From Streptomyces sp. NBC_01283 (GTDB taxonomy: Bacteria > Actinomycetota > Actinomycetes > Streptomycetales > Streptomycetaceae), in NCBI RefSeq assembly GCF_041435335.1, contig NZ_CP108430.1, forward strand, positions 7,467,001 to 7,531,000: a stretch of DNA of 64,000 nucleotides, read 5' to 3'. This document shows positions 17,922 through 26,419 of this stretch, piece by piece. The notes under the pieces are model-generated. The model was not told the DNA's origin, ran no database searches, and saw nothing but the letters and a program-made list of their open reading frames with translations. How positions within the stretch are numbered: position 1 is the stretch's first letter; each line of letters begins with the position of its first letter. Made by a program: the position numbers and the translations under genes.

Positions 17922-18856
17922 AGGACCGACTGACCGACGCGCTCTACGGTGCCGCCTGGAGTTCGGTCAAAAAGCTCCCCGAGCCGGCGGCCGTGCGCCT
18001 GGGCCGGACCATCGCCGACGCCGTGTGGAAGCGGCGTGGCAAGGGAGTCCTGCGCCTTGAGGCGAACTACGCGCGCGTGGTGCCCGACGCGACCCCGGAG
18101 CGCCTCGCCGAACTGTCCAGGGCGGGAATGCGCTCGTACCTGCGCTACTGGATGGAGTCGTTCCGGCTGCCGTCGTGGAGCCGGGAGCGCATCAAGGAAG
18201 GCTTCGTCGGCAAGGATCTGCACCACCTGACGGACGGCCTCGCCTCCGGAAAGGGCGTCATTCTGGCCCTTCCGCACCTGGGCAACTGGGACCTGGCGGG
18301 CGCATGGGTCACCACGAAGCTGGAGACGCCGTTCACGACGGTCGCCGAGCGGCTCAAGCCCGAGACGCTGTACGACCGTTTCGTCGCCTACCGCGAGGGC
18401 CTGGGCATGGAGGTCCTGCCGCACGAGGGCGGCTCCGCCTTCGGCACCCTGGCGCGCCGGCTGCGCGCGGGCGGCCTGGTCTGCCTGGTCGCGGACCGGG
18501 ACCTCTCGGCGTCCGGCGTCGAGGTCAAGTTCTTCGGGGACACCGCGCGGATGCCCGCGGGGCCCGCGATCCTCGCGCAGCAGACGGGGGCGCTGTTGCT
18601 GCCGGTCACCCTCTGGTATGACGAGACGCCCGTCATGAAGGGGCGCGTTCACGCCCCCATCGATGTCCCCGAGACAGGTACCCGTACGGAGAAGACGTCT
18701 GTCATGACGCAGGCGCTGGCAGACGCCTTCGCCACGGGTATCGCCGACCATCCGGAGGACTGGCACATGCTGCAGCGCTTGTGGCTCGCTGATCTCGACC
18801 CCGCGAAGGGGCCCTCCGACGGTCCCGGGACCCTCGCCGAGGGGAACACGCCGTGA
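17918..18856 (+). CDS. Phosphatidylinositol mannoside acyltransferase
   Basis: 312 residues from GTG 17918, overlapping the PI synthase stop by 4 bases. It belongs to the LpxL/HtrB-like lysophospholipid acyltransferase superfamily. The catalytic H-x4-D motif is seen in L-P-H-L-G-N-W-D (His120, Asp125). By context it corresponds to PatA of Mycobacterium, which adds palmitate to the 6-position of the mannose of PIM1/PIM2 at the cytoplasmic face of the membrane. There is no signal peptide; an amphipathic N-terminus could bind the membrane. Its own stop overlaps pimA by 4 bases, so the three genes form one translationally coupled operon. Confidence 0.9.
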   Translation: MKDRLTDALYGAAWSSVKKLPEPAAVRLGRTIADAVWKRRGKGVLRLEANYARVVPDATPERLAELSRAGMRSYLRYWMESFRLPSWSRERIKEGFVGKDLHHLTDGLASGKGVILALPHLGNWDLAGAWVTTKLETPFTTVAERLKPETLYDRFVAYREGLGMEVLPHEGGSAFGTLARRLRAGGLVCLVADRDLSASGVEVKFFGDTARMPAGPAILAQQTGALLLPVTLWYDETPVMKGRVHAPIDVPETGTRTEKTSVMTQALADAFATGIADHPEDWHMLQRLWLADLDPAKGPSDGPGTLAEGNTP

Positions 18857-20013
18857 AGATCGGCATCGTCTGCCCTTACTCCTGGGACGTGCCGGGCGGC
18901 GTCCAGTTCCACATCCGCGACCTCGCGGAGCACCTGATCCGCCTCGGGCACGAGGTGTCCGTCCTGGCCCCCGCGGACGACGAGACCCCCCTTCCGCCGT
19001 ACGTCGTGTCGGCGGGCCGCGCAGTCCCCGTGCCGTACAACGGCTCGGTGGCCCGGCTCAACTTCGGGTTCCTCTCGGCCGCGCGGGTGCGCCGCTGGCT
19101 GCACGAGGGCACGTTCGACGTCATCCACATCCACGAGCCCACCTCGCCCTCTCTCGGGCTGCTCACGTGCTGGGCGGCGCAGGGACCGATCGTCGCGACG
19201 TTCCACACGTCCAACCCGCGCTCCCGGGCCATGATCGCCGCGTATCCGATCCTGCAGCCCGCCCTGGAGAAGATCAGCGCACGCATCGCGGTCAGTGAGT
19301 ACGCGCGCCGCACGCTCGTCGAGCACCTGGGCGGCGACGCGGTCGTCATCCCGAACGGCGTGGACGTCGACTTCTTTACGAAGGCCGAGCCCAAGGCGGA
19401 GTGGCAGGGAGGGACGCTCGGCTTCATCGGCCGCATCGACGAGCCGCGCAAGGGCCTTCCGGTGCTGATGAAGGCGCTGCCGAAGATCCTCGCCGAGCGC
19501 CCCGGCACCCGGCTGCTCGTCGCGGGCCGCGGTGACGAGCAGGAGGCCGTCGCCTCACTGCCCGCCGAGATGCGCGACCGCGTGGAGTTCCTCGGCATGG
19601 TCAGCGACGAGGACAAGGCGCGGCTGCTGCGCAGCGTCGACGTGTACGTCGCCCCCAACACCGGCGGCGAGAGCTTCGGGATCATCCTCGTCGAGGCGCT
19701 CTCGGCGGGCGCACCCGTCCTCGCCAGCGATCTGGACGCCTTCGCGCAGGTCCTCGACCAGGGCGCCGCGGGCGACCTGTTCACCAACGAGGACGCCGAC
19801 TCGCTGGCCGCGGCGGCCCTGCGGCTCCTGGGCGACCCCGAGCGCCGCGAGGAACTGCGCGAGCGCGGCAGTAAGCACGTGCGCCGCTTCGACTGGTCGA
19901 CGGTGGGCGCCGACATCCTCTCGGTGTACGAGACGGTGGCGGACGGAGCGGCCGCGGTGGCCGCCGACGAACGCTCGGGTCTGCGGGCGCGGTTCGGGCT
20001 CGCACGGGACTGA
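18853..20013 (+). CDS. pimA: Phosphatidylinositol alpha-mannosyltransferase PimA (GT4)
   Basis: 386 residues from GTG 18853 in a 4-base overlap. It transfers the first mannose from GDP-mannose to phosphatidylinositol. It has two Rossmann-like halves of the GT-B fold. The N-terminal half holds the P-G-G-V-Q-F-H acceptor loop (near residues 15-21) and the H-I-H-E-P segment. The C-terminal half holds G-F-I-G-R-I-D-E-P-R-K-G and the GT4 E-x7-E motif in G-G-E-S-F-G-I-I-L-V-E-A. The last 25 residues are Ala-rich and variable. It is the third gene of the PI/PIM operon. Confidence 0.94.
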   Translation: MKIGIVCPYSWDVPGGVQFHIRDLAEHLIRLGHEVSVLAPADDETPLPPYVVSAGRAVPVPYNGSVARLNFGFLSAARVRRWLHEGTFDVIHIHEPTSPSLGLLTCWAAQGPIVATFHTSNPRSRAMIAAYPILQPALEKISARIAVSEYARRTLVEHLGGDAVVIPNGVDVDFFTKAEPKAEWQGGTLGFIGRIDEPRKGLPVLMKALPKILAERPGTRLLVAGRGDEQEAVASLPAEMRDRVEFLGMVSDEDKARLLRSVDVYVAPNTGGESFGIILVEALSAGAPVLASDLDAFAQVLDQGAAGDLFTNEDADSLAAAALRLLGDPERREELRERGSKHVRRFDWSTVGADILSVYETVADGAAAVAADERSGLRARFGLARD

Positions 20014-20091
20014 CCACCCGCGTGGCTCCTCGGGACGGCCCGGGGAGCCCGGCGGTGAACCGCCGCCGCCGATGCGACTAGCCTTCCCCCG

Positions 20092-20637
20092 GTGACCTCG
20101 ACACTGATCTGGATCGCGGTAGCCCTCTTCGCGATCGGCCTCTACCTGAGCTGGACCGCGGGCCGCCTCGACCGGCTGCACGCCCGCATCGACGCGGCCC
20201 GCGCCGCCCTCGACGCCCAGTTGCTGCGCCGCGCCTCGGTCGCCCAGGAGCTCGCCACCTCGGGGGTGCTCGACCCCGCGGCCTCCATCGTGCTCTACGA
20301 AGCGGCGCACGCGGCCCGGCAGGCCGAGGAGGAGCACCGGGAGGTCGCCGAGAGCGAGCTCAGCCAGGCGCTGCGCGCGATCTTCGGCGAGGTACAGCAG
20401 GTCGAGGCGGTGCGTGAGGCTCCCGGCGGCGACGAGGCGGCGACCGAGCTTGCGGCGTCCGTACGCAGGGTGCCCATGGCCCGGCGCTTCCACAACGACG
20501 CCGTGCGCGCGGCCCGTGCCCTGCGCAGGCACCGCAAGGTCCGCTGGTTCCGCCTCGCGGGGCACGCGCCCTTCCCCATGGCCTTCGAGATGGACGACGA
20601 ACCGCCGGTCGCACTGGCCGACCGCGCGACCACGTAG
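20092..20637 (+). CDS. LemA-like membrane-anchored protein
   Basis: 181 residues from GTG 20092. One N-terminal transmembrane helix (about 5-20) is followed by a long, charged helical region. This includes R-L-D-R-L-H-A-R-I-D-A-A-R and a second helix rich in E and A, then F-H-N-D-A-V and V-R-W-F-R-L-A-G-H-A. That arrangement, an anchor plus a helical bundle with an F-N-D-A-V-like motif, is what LemA proteins show. Function unknown. It lies 78 bases after pimA, so cotranscription is possible. A MutT-type gene occupies this place in mycobacteria, so the neighbour is not conserved between genera. Confidence 0.72.
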   Translation: MTSTLIWIAVALFAIGLYLSWTAGRLDRLHARIDAARAALDAQLLRRASVAQELATSGVLDPAASIVLYEAAHAARQAEEEHREVAESELSQALRAIFGEVQQVEAVREAPGGDEAATELAASVRRVPMARRFHNDAVRAARALRRHRKVRWFRLAGHAPFPMAFEMDDEPPVALADRATT

Positions 20638-20774
20638 AGCCACCGATACGCTGCTGACCAGGGGCGTACGGGAAAAATGAGCCACCGGTCACCCATTGGC
20701 CCTTGCTGTGGACTGGTCGCCGGGAGTTTCCTCGTAGACGCAGTAACCCGTCTTCAGCGAGCGAGGTCAACTCC

Positions 20775-21689
20775 GTGTCCAGCACCCTCTCCAGCAACAA
20801 CCAGTCGCCCGAGACCGGCACCGCGCGCGTCAAGCGCGGCATGGCGGAGCAGCTCAAGGGCGGCGTCATCATGGACGTCGTCAACGCCGAGCAGGCGAAG
20901 ATCGCGGAGGACGCCGGCGCGGTCGCCGTCATGGCGCTGGAGCGGGTGCCCGCCGACATTCGCAAGGACGGCGGCGTCGCCCGGATGTCCGACCCGAACA
21001 TGATCGAAGAGATCATCGAGGCCGTCTCCATCCCGGTCATGGCCAAGTCCCGCATCGGCCACTTCGTCGAGGCCCAGGTCCTGCAGTCCCTCGGCGTCGA
21101 CTACATCGACGAGTCCGAGGTCCTCACCCCGGCCGACGAGGTCAACCACAGCGACAAGTTCGCCTTCACGACGCCGTTCGTGTGCGGTGCCACCAACCTG
21201 GGCGAGGCCCTGCGCCGCATCGCCGAGGGCGCGGCCATGATCCGCTCCAAGGGCGAGGCCGGCACCGGCAACGTCGTCGAGGCCGTGCGCCACCTGCGCC
21301 AGATCAAGAACGAGATCGCCAGGCTGCGCGGCTTCGACAACAACGAGCTGTACGCCGCCGCCAAGGATCTGCGCGCCCCGTACGAGCTGGTCAAGGAGGT
21401 CTCCGAGCTGGGCAAGCTGCCGGTGGTCCTCTTCTCGGCCGGTGGCGTCGCCACCCCCGCCGACGCCGCCCTGATGCGTCAGCTCGGTGCCGAGGGCGTC
21501 TTCGTCGGCTCCGGCATCTTCAAGTCGGGCGACCCGGCCGCGCGCGCCGCCGCCATCGTGAAGGCCACCACCTTCTACGACGACCCCAAGATCATCGCGG
21601 ACGCGTCCCGCAACCTGGGCGAGGCCATGGTCGGCATCAACTGCGACACCCTCCCCGAGGCCGAGCGCTACGCCAACCGCGGCTGGTAA
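20775..21689 (+). CDS. pdxS: Pyridoxal 5'-phosphate synthase, synthase subunit PdxS
   Basis: 304 residues from GTG 20775, with GCGAGG eight bases upstream; the open frame before it lacks a start with a ribosome-binding site. It is a TIM-barrel enzyme that makes PLP from ribose 5-phosphate, glyceraldehyde 3-phosphate and ammonia (DXP-independent route). The very conserved opening [18 protein letters not shown] and the [10 protein letters not shown] phosphate-binding loop are intact. PdxT follows after 12 bases and provides the ammonia; together they form the 12+12 complex. Confidence 0.97.
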   Translation: MSSTLSSNNQSPETGTARVKRGMAEQLKGGVIMDVVNAEQAKIAEDAGAVAVMALERVPADIRKDGGVARMSDPNMIEEIIEAVSIPVMAKSRIGHFVEAQVLQSLGVDYIDESEVLTPADEVNHSDKFAFTTPFVCGATNLGEALRRIAEGAAMIRSKGEAGTGNVVEAVRHLRQIKNEIARLRGFDNNELYAAAKDLRAPYELVKEVSELGKLPVVLFSAGGVATPADAALMRQLGAEGVFVGSGIFKSGDPAARAAAIVKATTFYDDPKIIADASRNLGEAMVGINCDTLPEAERYANRGW

Positions 21690-21701
21690 GGCGCCACGCA
21701 G

Positions 21702-22310
21702 ATGAACGACACCCCTGTAGTCGGCGTCCTGGCACTCCAGGGCGACGTACGGGAGCACCTGATCGCCCTGGCCTCGGCGGACGCCGTGGCCAGGCCGGTC
21801 CGGCGCCCCGAAGAGCTGGCCGAGGTGGACGGCCTGGTCATCCCGGGCGGTGAGTCCACCACCATCTCCAAACTGGCCGTTCTGTTCGGCCTGATGGAGC
21901 CCCTTCGCGCGCGCGTGCGCGCCGGTATGCCGGTCTACGGCAGCTGCGCGGGCATGATCATGCTCGCCGACAAGATCCTGGATCCGCGCTCGGAGCAGGA
22001 GACCTTCGGCGGCATCGACATGATCGTGCGGCGCAACGCCTTCGGGCGGCAGAACGAGTCCTTCGAGGCGGCCGTCGACATCGCCGGCATCGACGGCGAT
22101 CCCGTGGAGGGTGTCTTCATCCGCGCCCCCTGGGTCGAGTCGGTCGGCGCGCGCGTCGAGGTGCTCGCGGAGCACGAGGGCCACATCGTCGCCGTGCGCC
22201 AGGGCAACGCCCTCGCCACGTCGTTCCACCCCGAGCTGACGGGCGACCATCGCGTGCACGAGCTGTTCGTCGGGATGGTGCGGGGGAACGCGACGGCGGG
22301 ATCCTTGTAG
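21702..22310 (+). CDS. pdxT: Pyridoxal 5'-phosphate synthase, glutaminase subunit PdxT
   Basis: 202 residues from ATG 21702. It is a class I glutamine amidotransferase that passes ammonia to PdxS. The glutamine-binding G-G-E-S-T-T, the nucleophile Cys in G-S-C-A-G-M and the His/Glu pair in F-H-P-E-L-T-G-D are all present, so the triad is intact. Length is normal for the family. It is the second gene of a two-gene operon. yebC follows after 75 bases with its own strong ribosome-binding site, the same neighbour as in other actinobacteria. Confidence 0.97.
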   Translation: MNDTPVVGVLALQGDVREHLIALASADAVARPVRRPEELAEVDGLVIPGGESTTISKLAVLFGLMEPLRARVRAGMPVYGSCAGMIMLADKILDPRSEQETFGGIDMIVRRNAFGRQNESFEAAVDIAGIDGDPVEGVFIRAPWVESVGARVEVLAEHEGHIVAVRQGNALATSFHPELTGDHRVHELFVGMVRGNATAGSL

Positions 22311-22385
22311 GATCTCGGGTACCTCCCGGGCCCCTGAGACCTGGGGGCGTTCGTACAGGTTGGGTTACGCGAAGGAGACAGGCAG

Positions 22386-23144
22386 ATGTCCGGCCACTCT
22401 AAATGGGCTACGACGAAGCACAAGAAGGCCGTGATTGACGCCAAGCGCGGCAAGCTCTTCGCGAAGATGATCAAGAACATCGAGGTCGCGGCCCGCACGG
22501 GCGGCGCCGATGTGTCCGGTAACCCGACCCTCTTCGACGCCATCCAGAAGGCCAAGAAGAGCTCGGTCCCGAACAAGAACATCGACTCCGCGGTCAAGCG
22601 CGGTGCCGGTCTCGAAGCCGGCGGTGCCGACTACGAGACGATCATGTACGAGGGCTACGGCCCGAACGGCGTCGCGGTGCTCATTGAGTGCCTCACCGAC
22701 AACCGCAACCGCGCGGCCTCCGACGTACGCGTCGCGATGACCCGCAACGGCGGCTCCATGGCCGACCCGGGCTCCGTCTCGTACCTCTTCAACCGCAAGG
22801 GCGTCGTGATCGTCCCCAAGGGCGAGGCCGGTCTCTCGGAGGACGACGTCCTGGGCGCCGTCCTGGACGCGGGTGCCGAAGAGGTCAACGACCTCGGCGA
22901 GTCCTTCGAGGTCCTCTCCGAGGCCACCGACATGGTCGCGGTCCGCACCGCGCTCCAGGAAGCCGGCATCGAGTACGACTCGGCCGACGCCAACTTCGTC
23001 CCGACCATGCAGGTCGAGCTGGACGAGGACGGCGCGCGGAAGATCTTCAAGCTCATCGACGCGCTCGAGGACAGCGACGACGTCCAGAACGTCTTCGCCA
23101 ACTTCGACGTGAGCGACGAGGTCATGGAGAAGGTCGACGCCTGA
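22386..23144 (+). CDS. yebC: YebC/TACO1 family protein
   Basis: 252 residues from ATG 22386, with GAAGGAGA eight bases upstream. It opens with the diagnostic [14 protein letters not shown]. The three-domain YebC fold follows, with the Y-E-G-Y-G-P-N-G segment and an acidic C-terminal domain. Described roles differ: a transcription factor in some proteobacteria, and a ribosome-associated factor that helps translate poly-proline or difficult codons for the TACO1 branch. Adjacency to ruvC, as in most bacteria, is conserved but unexplained. A 16-bp hairpin ends the transcript before ruvC. Confidence 0.93.
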   Translation: MSGHSKWATTKHKKAVIDAKRGKLFAKMIKNIEVAARTGGADVSGNPTLFDAIQKAKKSSVPNKNIDSAVKRGAGLEAGGADYETIMYEGYGPNGVAVLIECLTDNRNRAASDVRVAMTRNGGSMADPGSVSYLFNRKGVVIVPKGEAGLSEDDVLGAVLDAGAEEVNDLGESFEVLSEATDMVAVRTALQEAGIEYDSADANFVPTMQVELDEDGARKIFKLIDALEDSDDVQNVFANFDVSDEVMEKVDA

Positions 23145-23180
23145 GCCGGGCCTCGAACCGGCCGCATGACGGCTTTCGTT

Positions 23181-23218
23181 GACGGGCCGGCAGGGGACAC
23201 ACCCCCTGCCGGCCCGTC
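23181..23218 (+). terminator. 16-bp hairpin after yebC
   Basis: Perfect stem 23181-23196 with 23203-23218, loop ACACAC. It separates yebC from ruvC. Confidence 0.8.
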
Positions 23219-23278
23219 GCGTTGTCAGTGCGAGCCGATAGCCTGCACAAACAGGTGAGCGAAGAACTGGGGGTACTC

Positions 23279-23890
23279 GTGCGCGTGCTGGGTGTGGACC
23301 CGGGTCTGACCCGGTGCGGTGTGGGGGTCGTCGACGGAGTCGCCGGACGCCCGCTGACCATGCGCGGGGTCGGCGTCGTCCGCACGCCCGCCGACGCCGA
23401 GCTCGGTCACCGCCTGGTCGCCATCGAGCAGGGCATCGAGCAGTGGCTCGACGAGTACGATCCGGAAGTCCTCGCGGTGGAGCGGGTGTTCAGCCAGCAC
23501 AACGTACGTACGGTCATGGGCACCGCCCAGGCCAGCGCCGTCGCCATGCTCTGCGCGTCCCGCCGCGGCATCCCGGTCGCCCTGCACACGCCCAGCGAGG
23601 TCAAGGCCGCCGTCACCGGCAGTGGCCGCGCGGACAAGGCGCAGGTCGGCGCGATGGTGACCCGCCTCCTGCGGCTCGACGCACCGCCCAAGCCCGCCGA
23701 CGCCGCGGACGCCCTCGCCCTCGCCATCTGTCACATCTGGCGCGCCCCCGCGCAGAACCGCCTCCAGCAGGCAGTGGCCCAGAACCGCTTCCAGCAGGCG
23801 GCGGCCCTGCACGCGTCGAGAACCCCGGCAGCACCCAAAACCCCCGCAGCTCCGTCAGCCCCGTCAGTACAGAAAGGCCGTACCGCATGA
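23279..23890 (+). CDS. ruvC: Holliday junction endonuclease RuvC
   Basis: 203 residues from GTG 23279, giving the standard opening V-R-V-L-G-V-D-P-G; the frame is open 19 codons further upstream but without homology. The four acidic catalytic residues are visible: Asp7, Glu in A-V-E-R-V, and the Asp pair of P-A-D-A-A-D-A-L. It resolves Holliday junctions as a dimer with RuvAB. The C-terminal tail is longer than usual. It contains a duplicated Q-N-R-x-Q-Q-A-x-A unit encoded by a 27-nt tandem repeat, and then an Ala/Pro/Ser-rich stretch. The stop overlaps the ruvA start by 4 bases. Confidence 0.96.
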   Translation: MRVLGVDPGLTRCGVGVVDGVAGRPLTMRGVGVVRTPADAELGHRLVAIEQGIEQWLDEYDPEVLAVERVFSQHNVRTVMGTAQASAVAMLCASRRGIPVALHTPSEVKAAVTGSGRADKAQVGAMVTRLLRLDAPPKPADAADALALAICHIWRAPAQNRLQQAVAQNRFQQAAALHASRTPAAPKTPAAPSAPSVQKGRTA

Positions 23891-24495
23891 TCGCCTTCGT
23901 CAGCGGCCCCGTCGCCGCCCTCGCCCCCGATTCCGCGGTGGTCGAGGTCGGTGGCATCGGCATGGCCATCCAGTGCGCGCCGAACACCCTCTCCACCCTG
24001 CGGATCGGCCAGCAGACCAAGCTCGCCACCTCCCTCGTGGTCCGCGAGGACTCACTCACCCTGTACGGCTTCGCGGACGACGACGAGCGCCAGACCTTCG
24101 AGCTCCTGCAGACCGCGAGCGGCGTCGGACCGCGCCTCGCGCAGGCCATGCTCGCCGTGCACAGCCCGGACGCCCTGCGCCGCGCGGTCGCCACCGGTGA
24201 CGAGAAGGCGCTCACCGCGGTCCCGGGCATCGGCAAGAAGGGCGCCCAGAAGCTCCTCCTGGAGTACAAGGACCGCCTCGGCGAGCCCCTCGGCACGGGC
24301 GGGCCCGCGATCGGCACCCCCGTCACCGCCGGCTGGAGCGACCAGCTGCACGCGGCCCTCATCGGCCTCGGGTACGCGACGCGCGAGGCCGACGAAGCCG
24401 TCGTCGCCGTCACCCCGCAGGCCGAGGCCTCCGAGAAGCCGCAGGTGGGCCAGCTCCTCAAGGCCGCCCTGCAGACGCTGAACCGCACCCGCTAG
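23887..24495 (+). CDS. ruvA: Holliday junction branch-migration protein RuvA
   Basis: 202 residues from ATG 23887, coupled to ruvC by an ATGA overlap. It has an N-terminal OB fold opening M-I-A-F-V-S-G, two helix-hairpin-helix motifs (A-S-G-V-G-P-R-L-A and V-P-G-I-G-K-K-G-A), and a C-terminal UBA-like domain that contacts RuvB. It binds four-way junctions as a tetramer or octamer and loads RuvB. Linker length between domains II and III is normal for actinobacteria. Confidence 0.97.
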   Translation: MIAFVSGPVAALAPDSAVVEVGGIGMAIQCAPNTLSTLRIGQQTKLATSLVVREDSLTLYGFADDDERQTFELLQTASGVGPRLAQAMLAVHSPDALRRAVATGDEKALTAVPGIGKKGAQKLLLEYKDRLGEPLGTGGPAIGTPVTAGWSDQLHAALIGLGYATREADEAVVAVTPQAEASEKPQVGQLLKAALQTLNRTR

Positions 24496-24531
24496 CCCCT
24501 GACCACCAGAACCACATCGCGAGGCGAGCTC

Positions 24532-25614
24532 ATGAACTGGGACGAGACGACCGACGACGCGACCGCCCCGGCGGGTGCGGCCGAGCGGCTCGTCGGTGCG
24601 TCGGCCGACGGTGAGGACCAGGCGGTCGAGGCCGCGCTGCGCCCCAAGGACCTGGGCGAGTTCATCGGCCAGGAGAAGGTCCGCGAGCAGCTCGACCTCG
24701 TCCTGCGGGCGGCCCGCGCGCGCGGCGCCACCGCCGACCACGTGCTCCTCTCCGGCGCCCCCGGCCTCGGCAAGACCACCCTCTCGATGATCATCGCGGC
24801 CGAGATGGGCGCCCCGATCCGCATCACCAGCGGCCCCGCCATCCAGCATGCGGGTGACCTCGCCGCGATCCTCTCCTCCCTCCAGGAGGGAGAGGTGCTC
24901 TTCCTCGACGAGATCCACCGGATGTCCCGGCCCGCCGAAGAGATGCTCTACATGGCGATGGAGGACTTCCGCGTCGACGTCATCGTCGGCAAGGGTCCCG
25001 GCGCCACGGCCATCCCGCTGGAGCTGCCGCCCTTCACCCTGGTCGGCGCCACCACCCGGGCGGGCCTGCTGCCGCCGCCGCTGCGCGACCGCTTCGGCTT
25101 CACCGCGCACATGGAGTTCTACGAACCCGCCGAGCTGGAGCGCGTGGTCCACCGCTCCGCGCAGCTGCTCGACGTGGAGATCGACCCGGCAGGCGCCGCC
25201 GAGATCGCGGGCCGTTCGCGCGGCACACCCCGTATCGCCAACCGCCTGCTGCGCCGCGTGCGGGACTATGCGCAGGTCAAGGCCGACGGAGTGATCAACA
25301 AGGACATCGCGGGCGCCGCCCTCAAGGTCTACGAGGTGGACGGCCGCGGCCTCGACCGCCTCGACCGCGCGGTCCTGGAGGCCCTGCTCAAGCTCTTCGG
25401 CGGCGGCCCCGTCGGCCTCTCGACGCTCGCGGTCGCCGTGGGGGAGGAGCGGGAGACGGTCGAGGAGGTCGCCGAGCCCTTCCTGGTACGGGAGGGACTG
25501 CTCGCGCGGACCCCCCGGGGCCGGGTCGGGACCCCGGCGGCATGGGCGCATCTCGGCCTTGTTCCGCCGCGGCAGGCGGGCGGAATCGGACAAGGGGACC
25601 TGTTCGGGGCGTGA
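24532..25614 (+). CDS. ruvB: Holliday junction DNA helicase RuvB
   Basis: 360 residues from ATG 24532. It is the AAA+ motor of branch migration. Walker A is G-A-P-G-L-G-K-T-T, Walker B is F-L-D-E-I-H, sensor 1 lies in V-G-A-T-T-R-A-G, and a C-terminal winged helix ends the protein. The ~20-residue acidic N-terminal extension before the conserved [15 protein letters not shown] block is common in Streptomyces. It is the third gene of ruvCAB, 36 bases after ruvA. Confidence 0.97.
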   Translation: MNWDETTDDATAPAGAAERLVGASADGEDQAVEAALRPKDLGEFIGQEKVREQLDLVLRAARARGATADHVLLSGAPGLGKTTLSMIIAAEMGAPIRITSGPAIQHAGDLAAILSSLQEGEVLFLDEIHRMSRPAEEMLYMAMEDFRVDVIVGKGPGATAIPLELPPFTLVGATTRAGLLPPPLRDRFGFTAHMEFYEPAELERVVHRSAQLLDVEIDPAGAAEIAGRSRGTPRIANRLLRRVRDYAQVKADGVINKDIAGAALKVYEVDGRGLDRLDRAVLEALLKLFGGGPVGLSTLAVAVGEERETVEEVAEPFLVREGLLARTPRGRVGTPAAWAHLGLVPPRQAGGIGQGDLFGA

Positions 25615-25778
25615 CGGCGCGCGTACTCGCCCGGTCAGGAACTGCGGTGCCATGCTGAGCGTTGTTCGTTAGGTGCGGACTCGCTTAGACTCCGCCGATG
25701 CCGCCCTTGTGGGCGGCGCGCCCACCCCCGTCCATCAGGCCGCTTACCTGCGCGGTCATGCGAAGGAAACTCCGTCCC

Positions 25779-26249
25779 GTGAATATCGTGACCCTCCTCC
25801 CGTTCATCGTGCTCATCGGGGCCATGTTCCTGATGACCCGCTCCGCCAAGAAGAAGCAGCAGGCGGCCGCGGCGATGCGTAACGAGATGCAGCCCGGCAC
25901 CGGCATCCGAACGATCGGGGGCATGTACGCCACCGTCAAGGAGGTTCACGACGACGCGGTCCTCCTTGAGGTGGCTCCGGGCGTGCACGCGTTCTACGCG
26001 AAGAACTCCATCGGCGCCGTCCTCGAGGACGACGAGTACAACCGCATCGTCCACGGCACCGCTGTCGACCTGAAGTCGGACAGCCCCGTCGTCCCGGACG
26101 ACGCCTCCTCCCTCACCGAGACCGACGAGCCCGCCGCCGGCGCTTCCGACGACTCGCCCATCGACCTCGGCAAGAAGGACGCGGACAGCGCCCCCGAGGC
26201 CGACGACGCCGAGCCGAAGAAGACCGACGGCGAGACCGACACGAAGTAA
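25779..26249 (+). CDS. yajC: Preprotein translocase accessory subunit YajC
   Basis: 156 residues from GTG 25779, preceded by AAGGAAA; a longer frame exists from ATG 25698, but homology starts with N-I-V-T-L-L-P-F. It has a single N-terminal membrane helix, a basic K-K-K-Q-Q segment, and the conserved core with G-I-R-T-I-G-G-M-Y-A-T-V. The C-terminal third (from about residue 100) is an acidic, disordered D/E/S/K tail typical of actinobacteria. It works with SecDF at the SecYEG channel. It is upstream of secD in the usual order. Confidence 0.93.
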   Translation: MNIVTLLPFIVLIGAMFLMTRSAKKKQQAAAAMRNEMQPGTGIRTIGGMYATVKEVHDDAVLLEVAPGVHAFYAKNSIGAVLEDDEYNRIVHGTAVDLKSDSPVVPDDASSLTETDEPAAGASDDSPIDLGKKDADSAPEADDAEPKKTDGETDTK

Positions 26250-26419
26250 CCAGCACCGGGGCCCGTGGGGCGCGCCGCTCGCGCTGCCACGGCCCCCGCA
26301 GTGCGTGGGTTTCGTGACGGGGCTCGACACCATTTCATGGCCGCCCGACCCGGGAGCTCCCCGCTCAGTGCGGGGCAGCGCACCGGACGCCGGGGCGGTT
26401 GGACAGGGAGAACGAGAAG

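Noticed and set aside
22296..22350. Hairpins just after pdxT as a riboswitch for yebC
   Set aside because: Short stems around GGATC and CCCGGG fit a weak terminator better than a ligand-binding RNA; no known motif is present.
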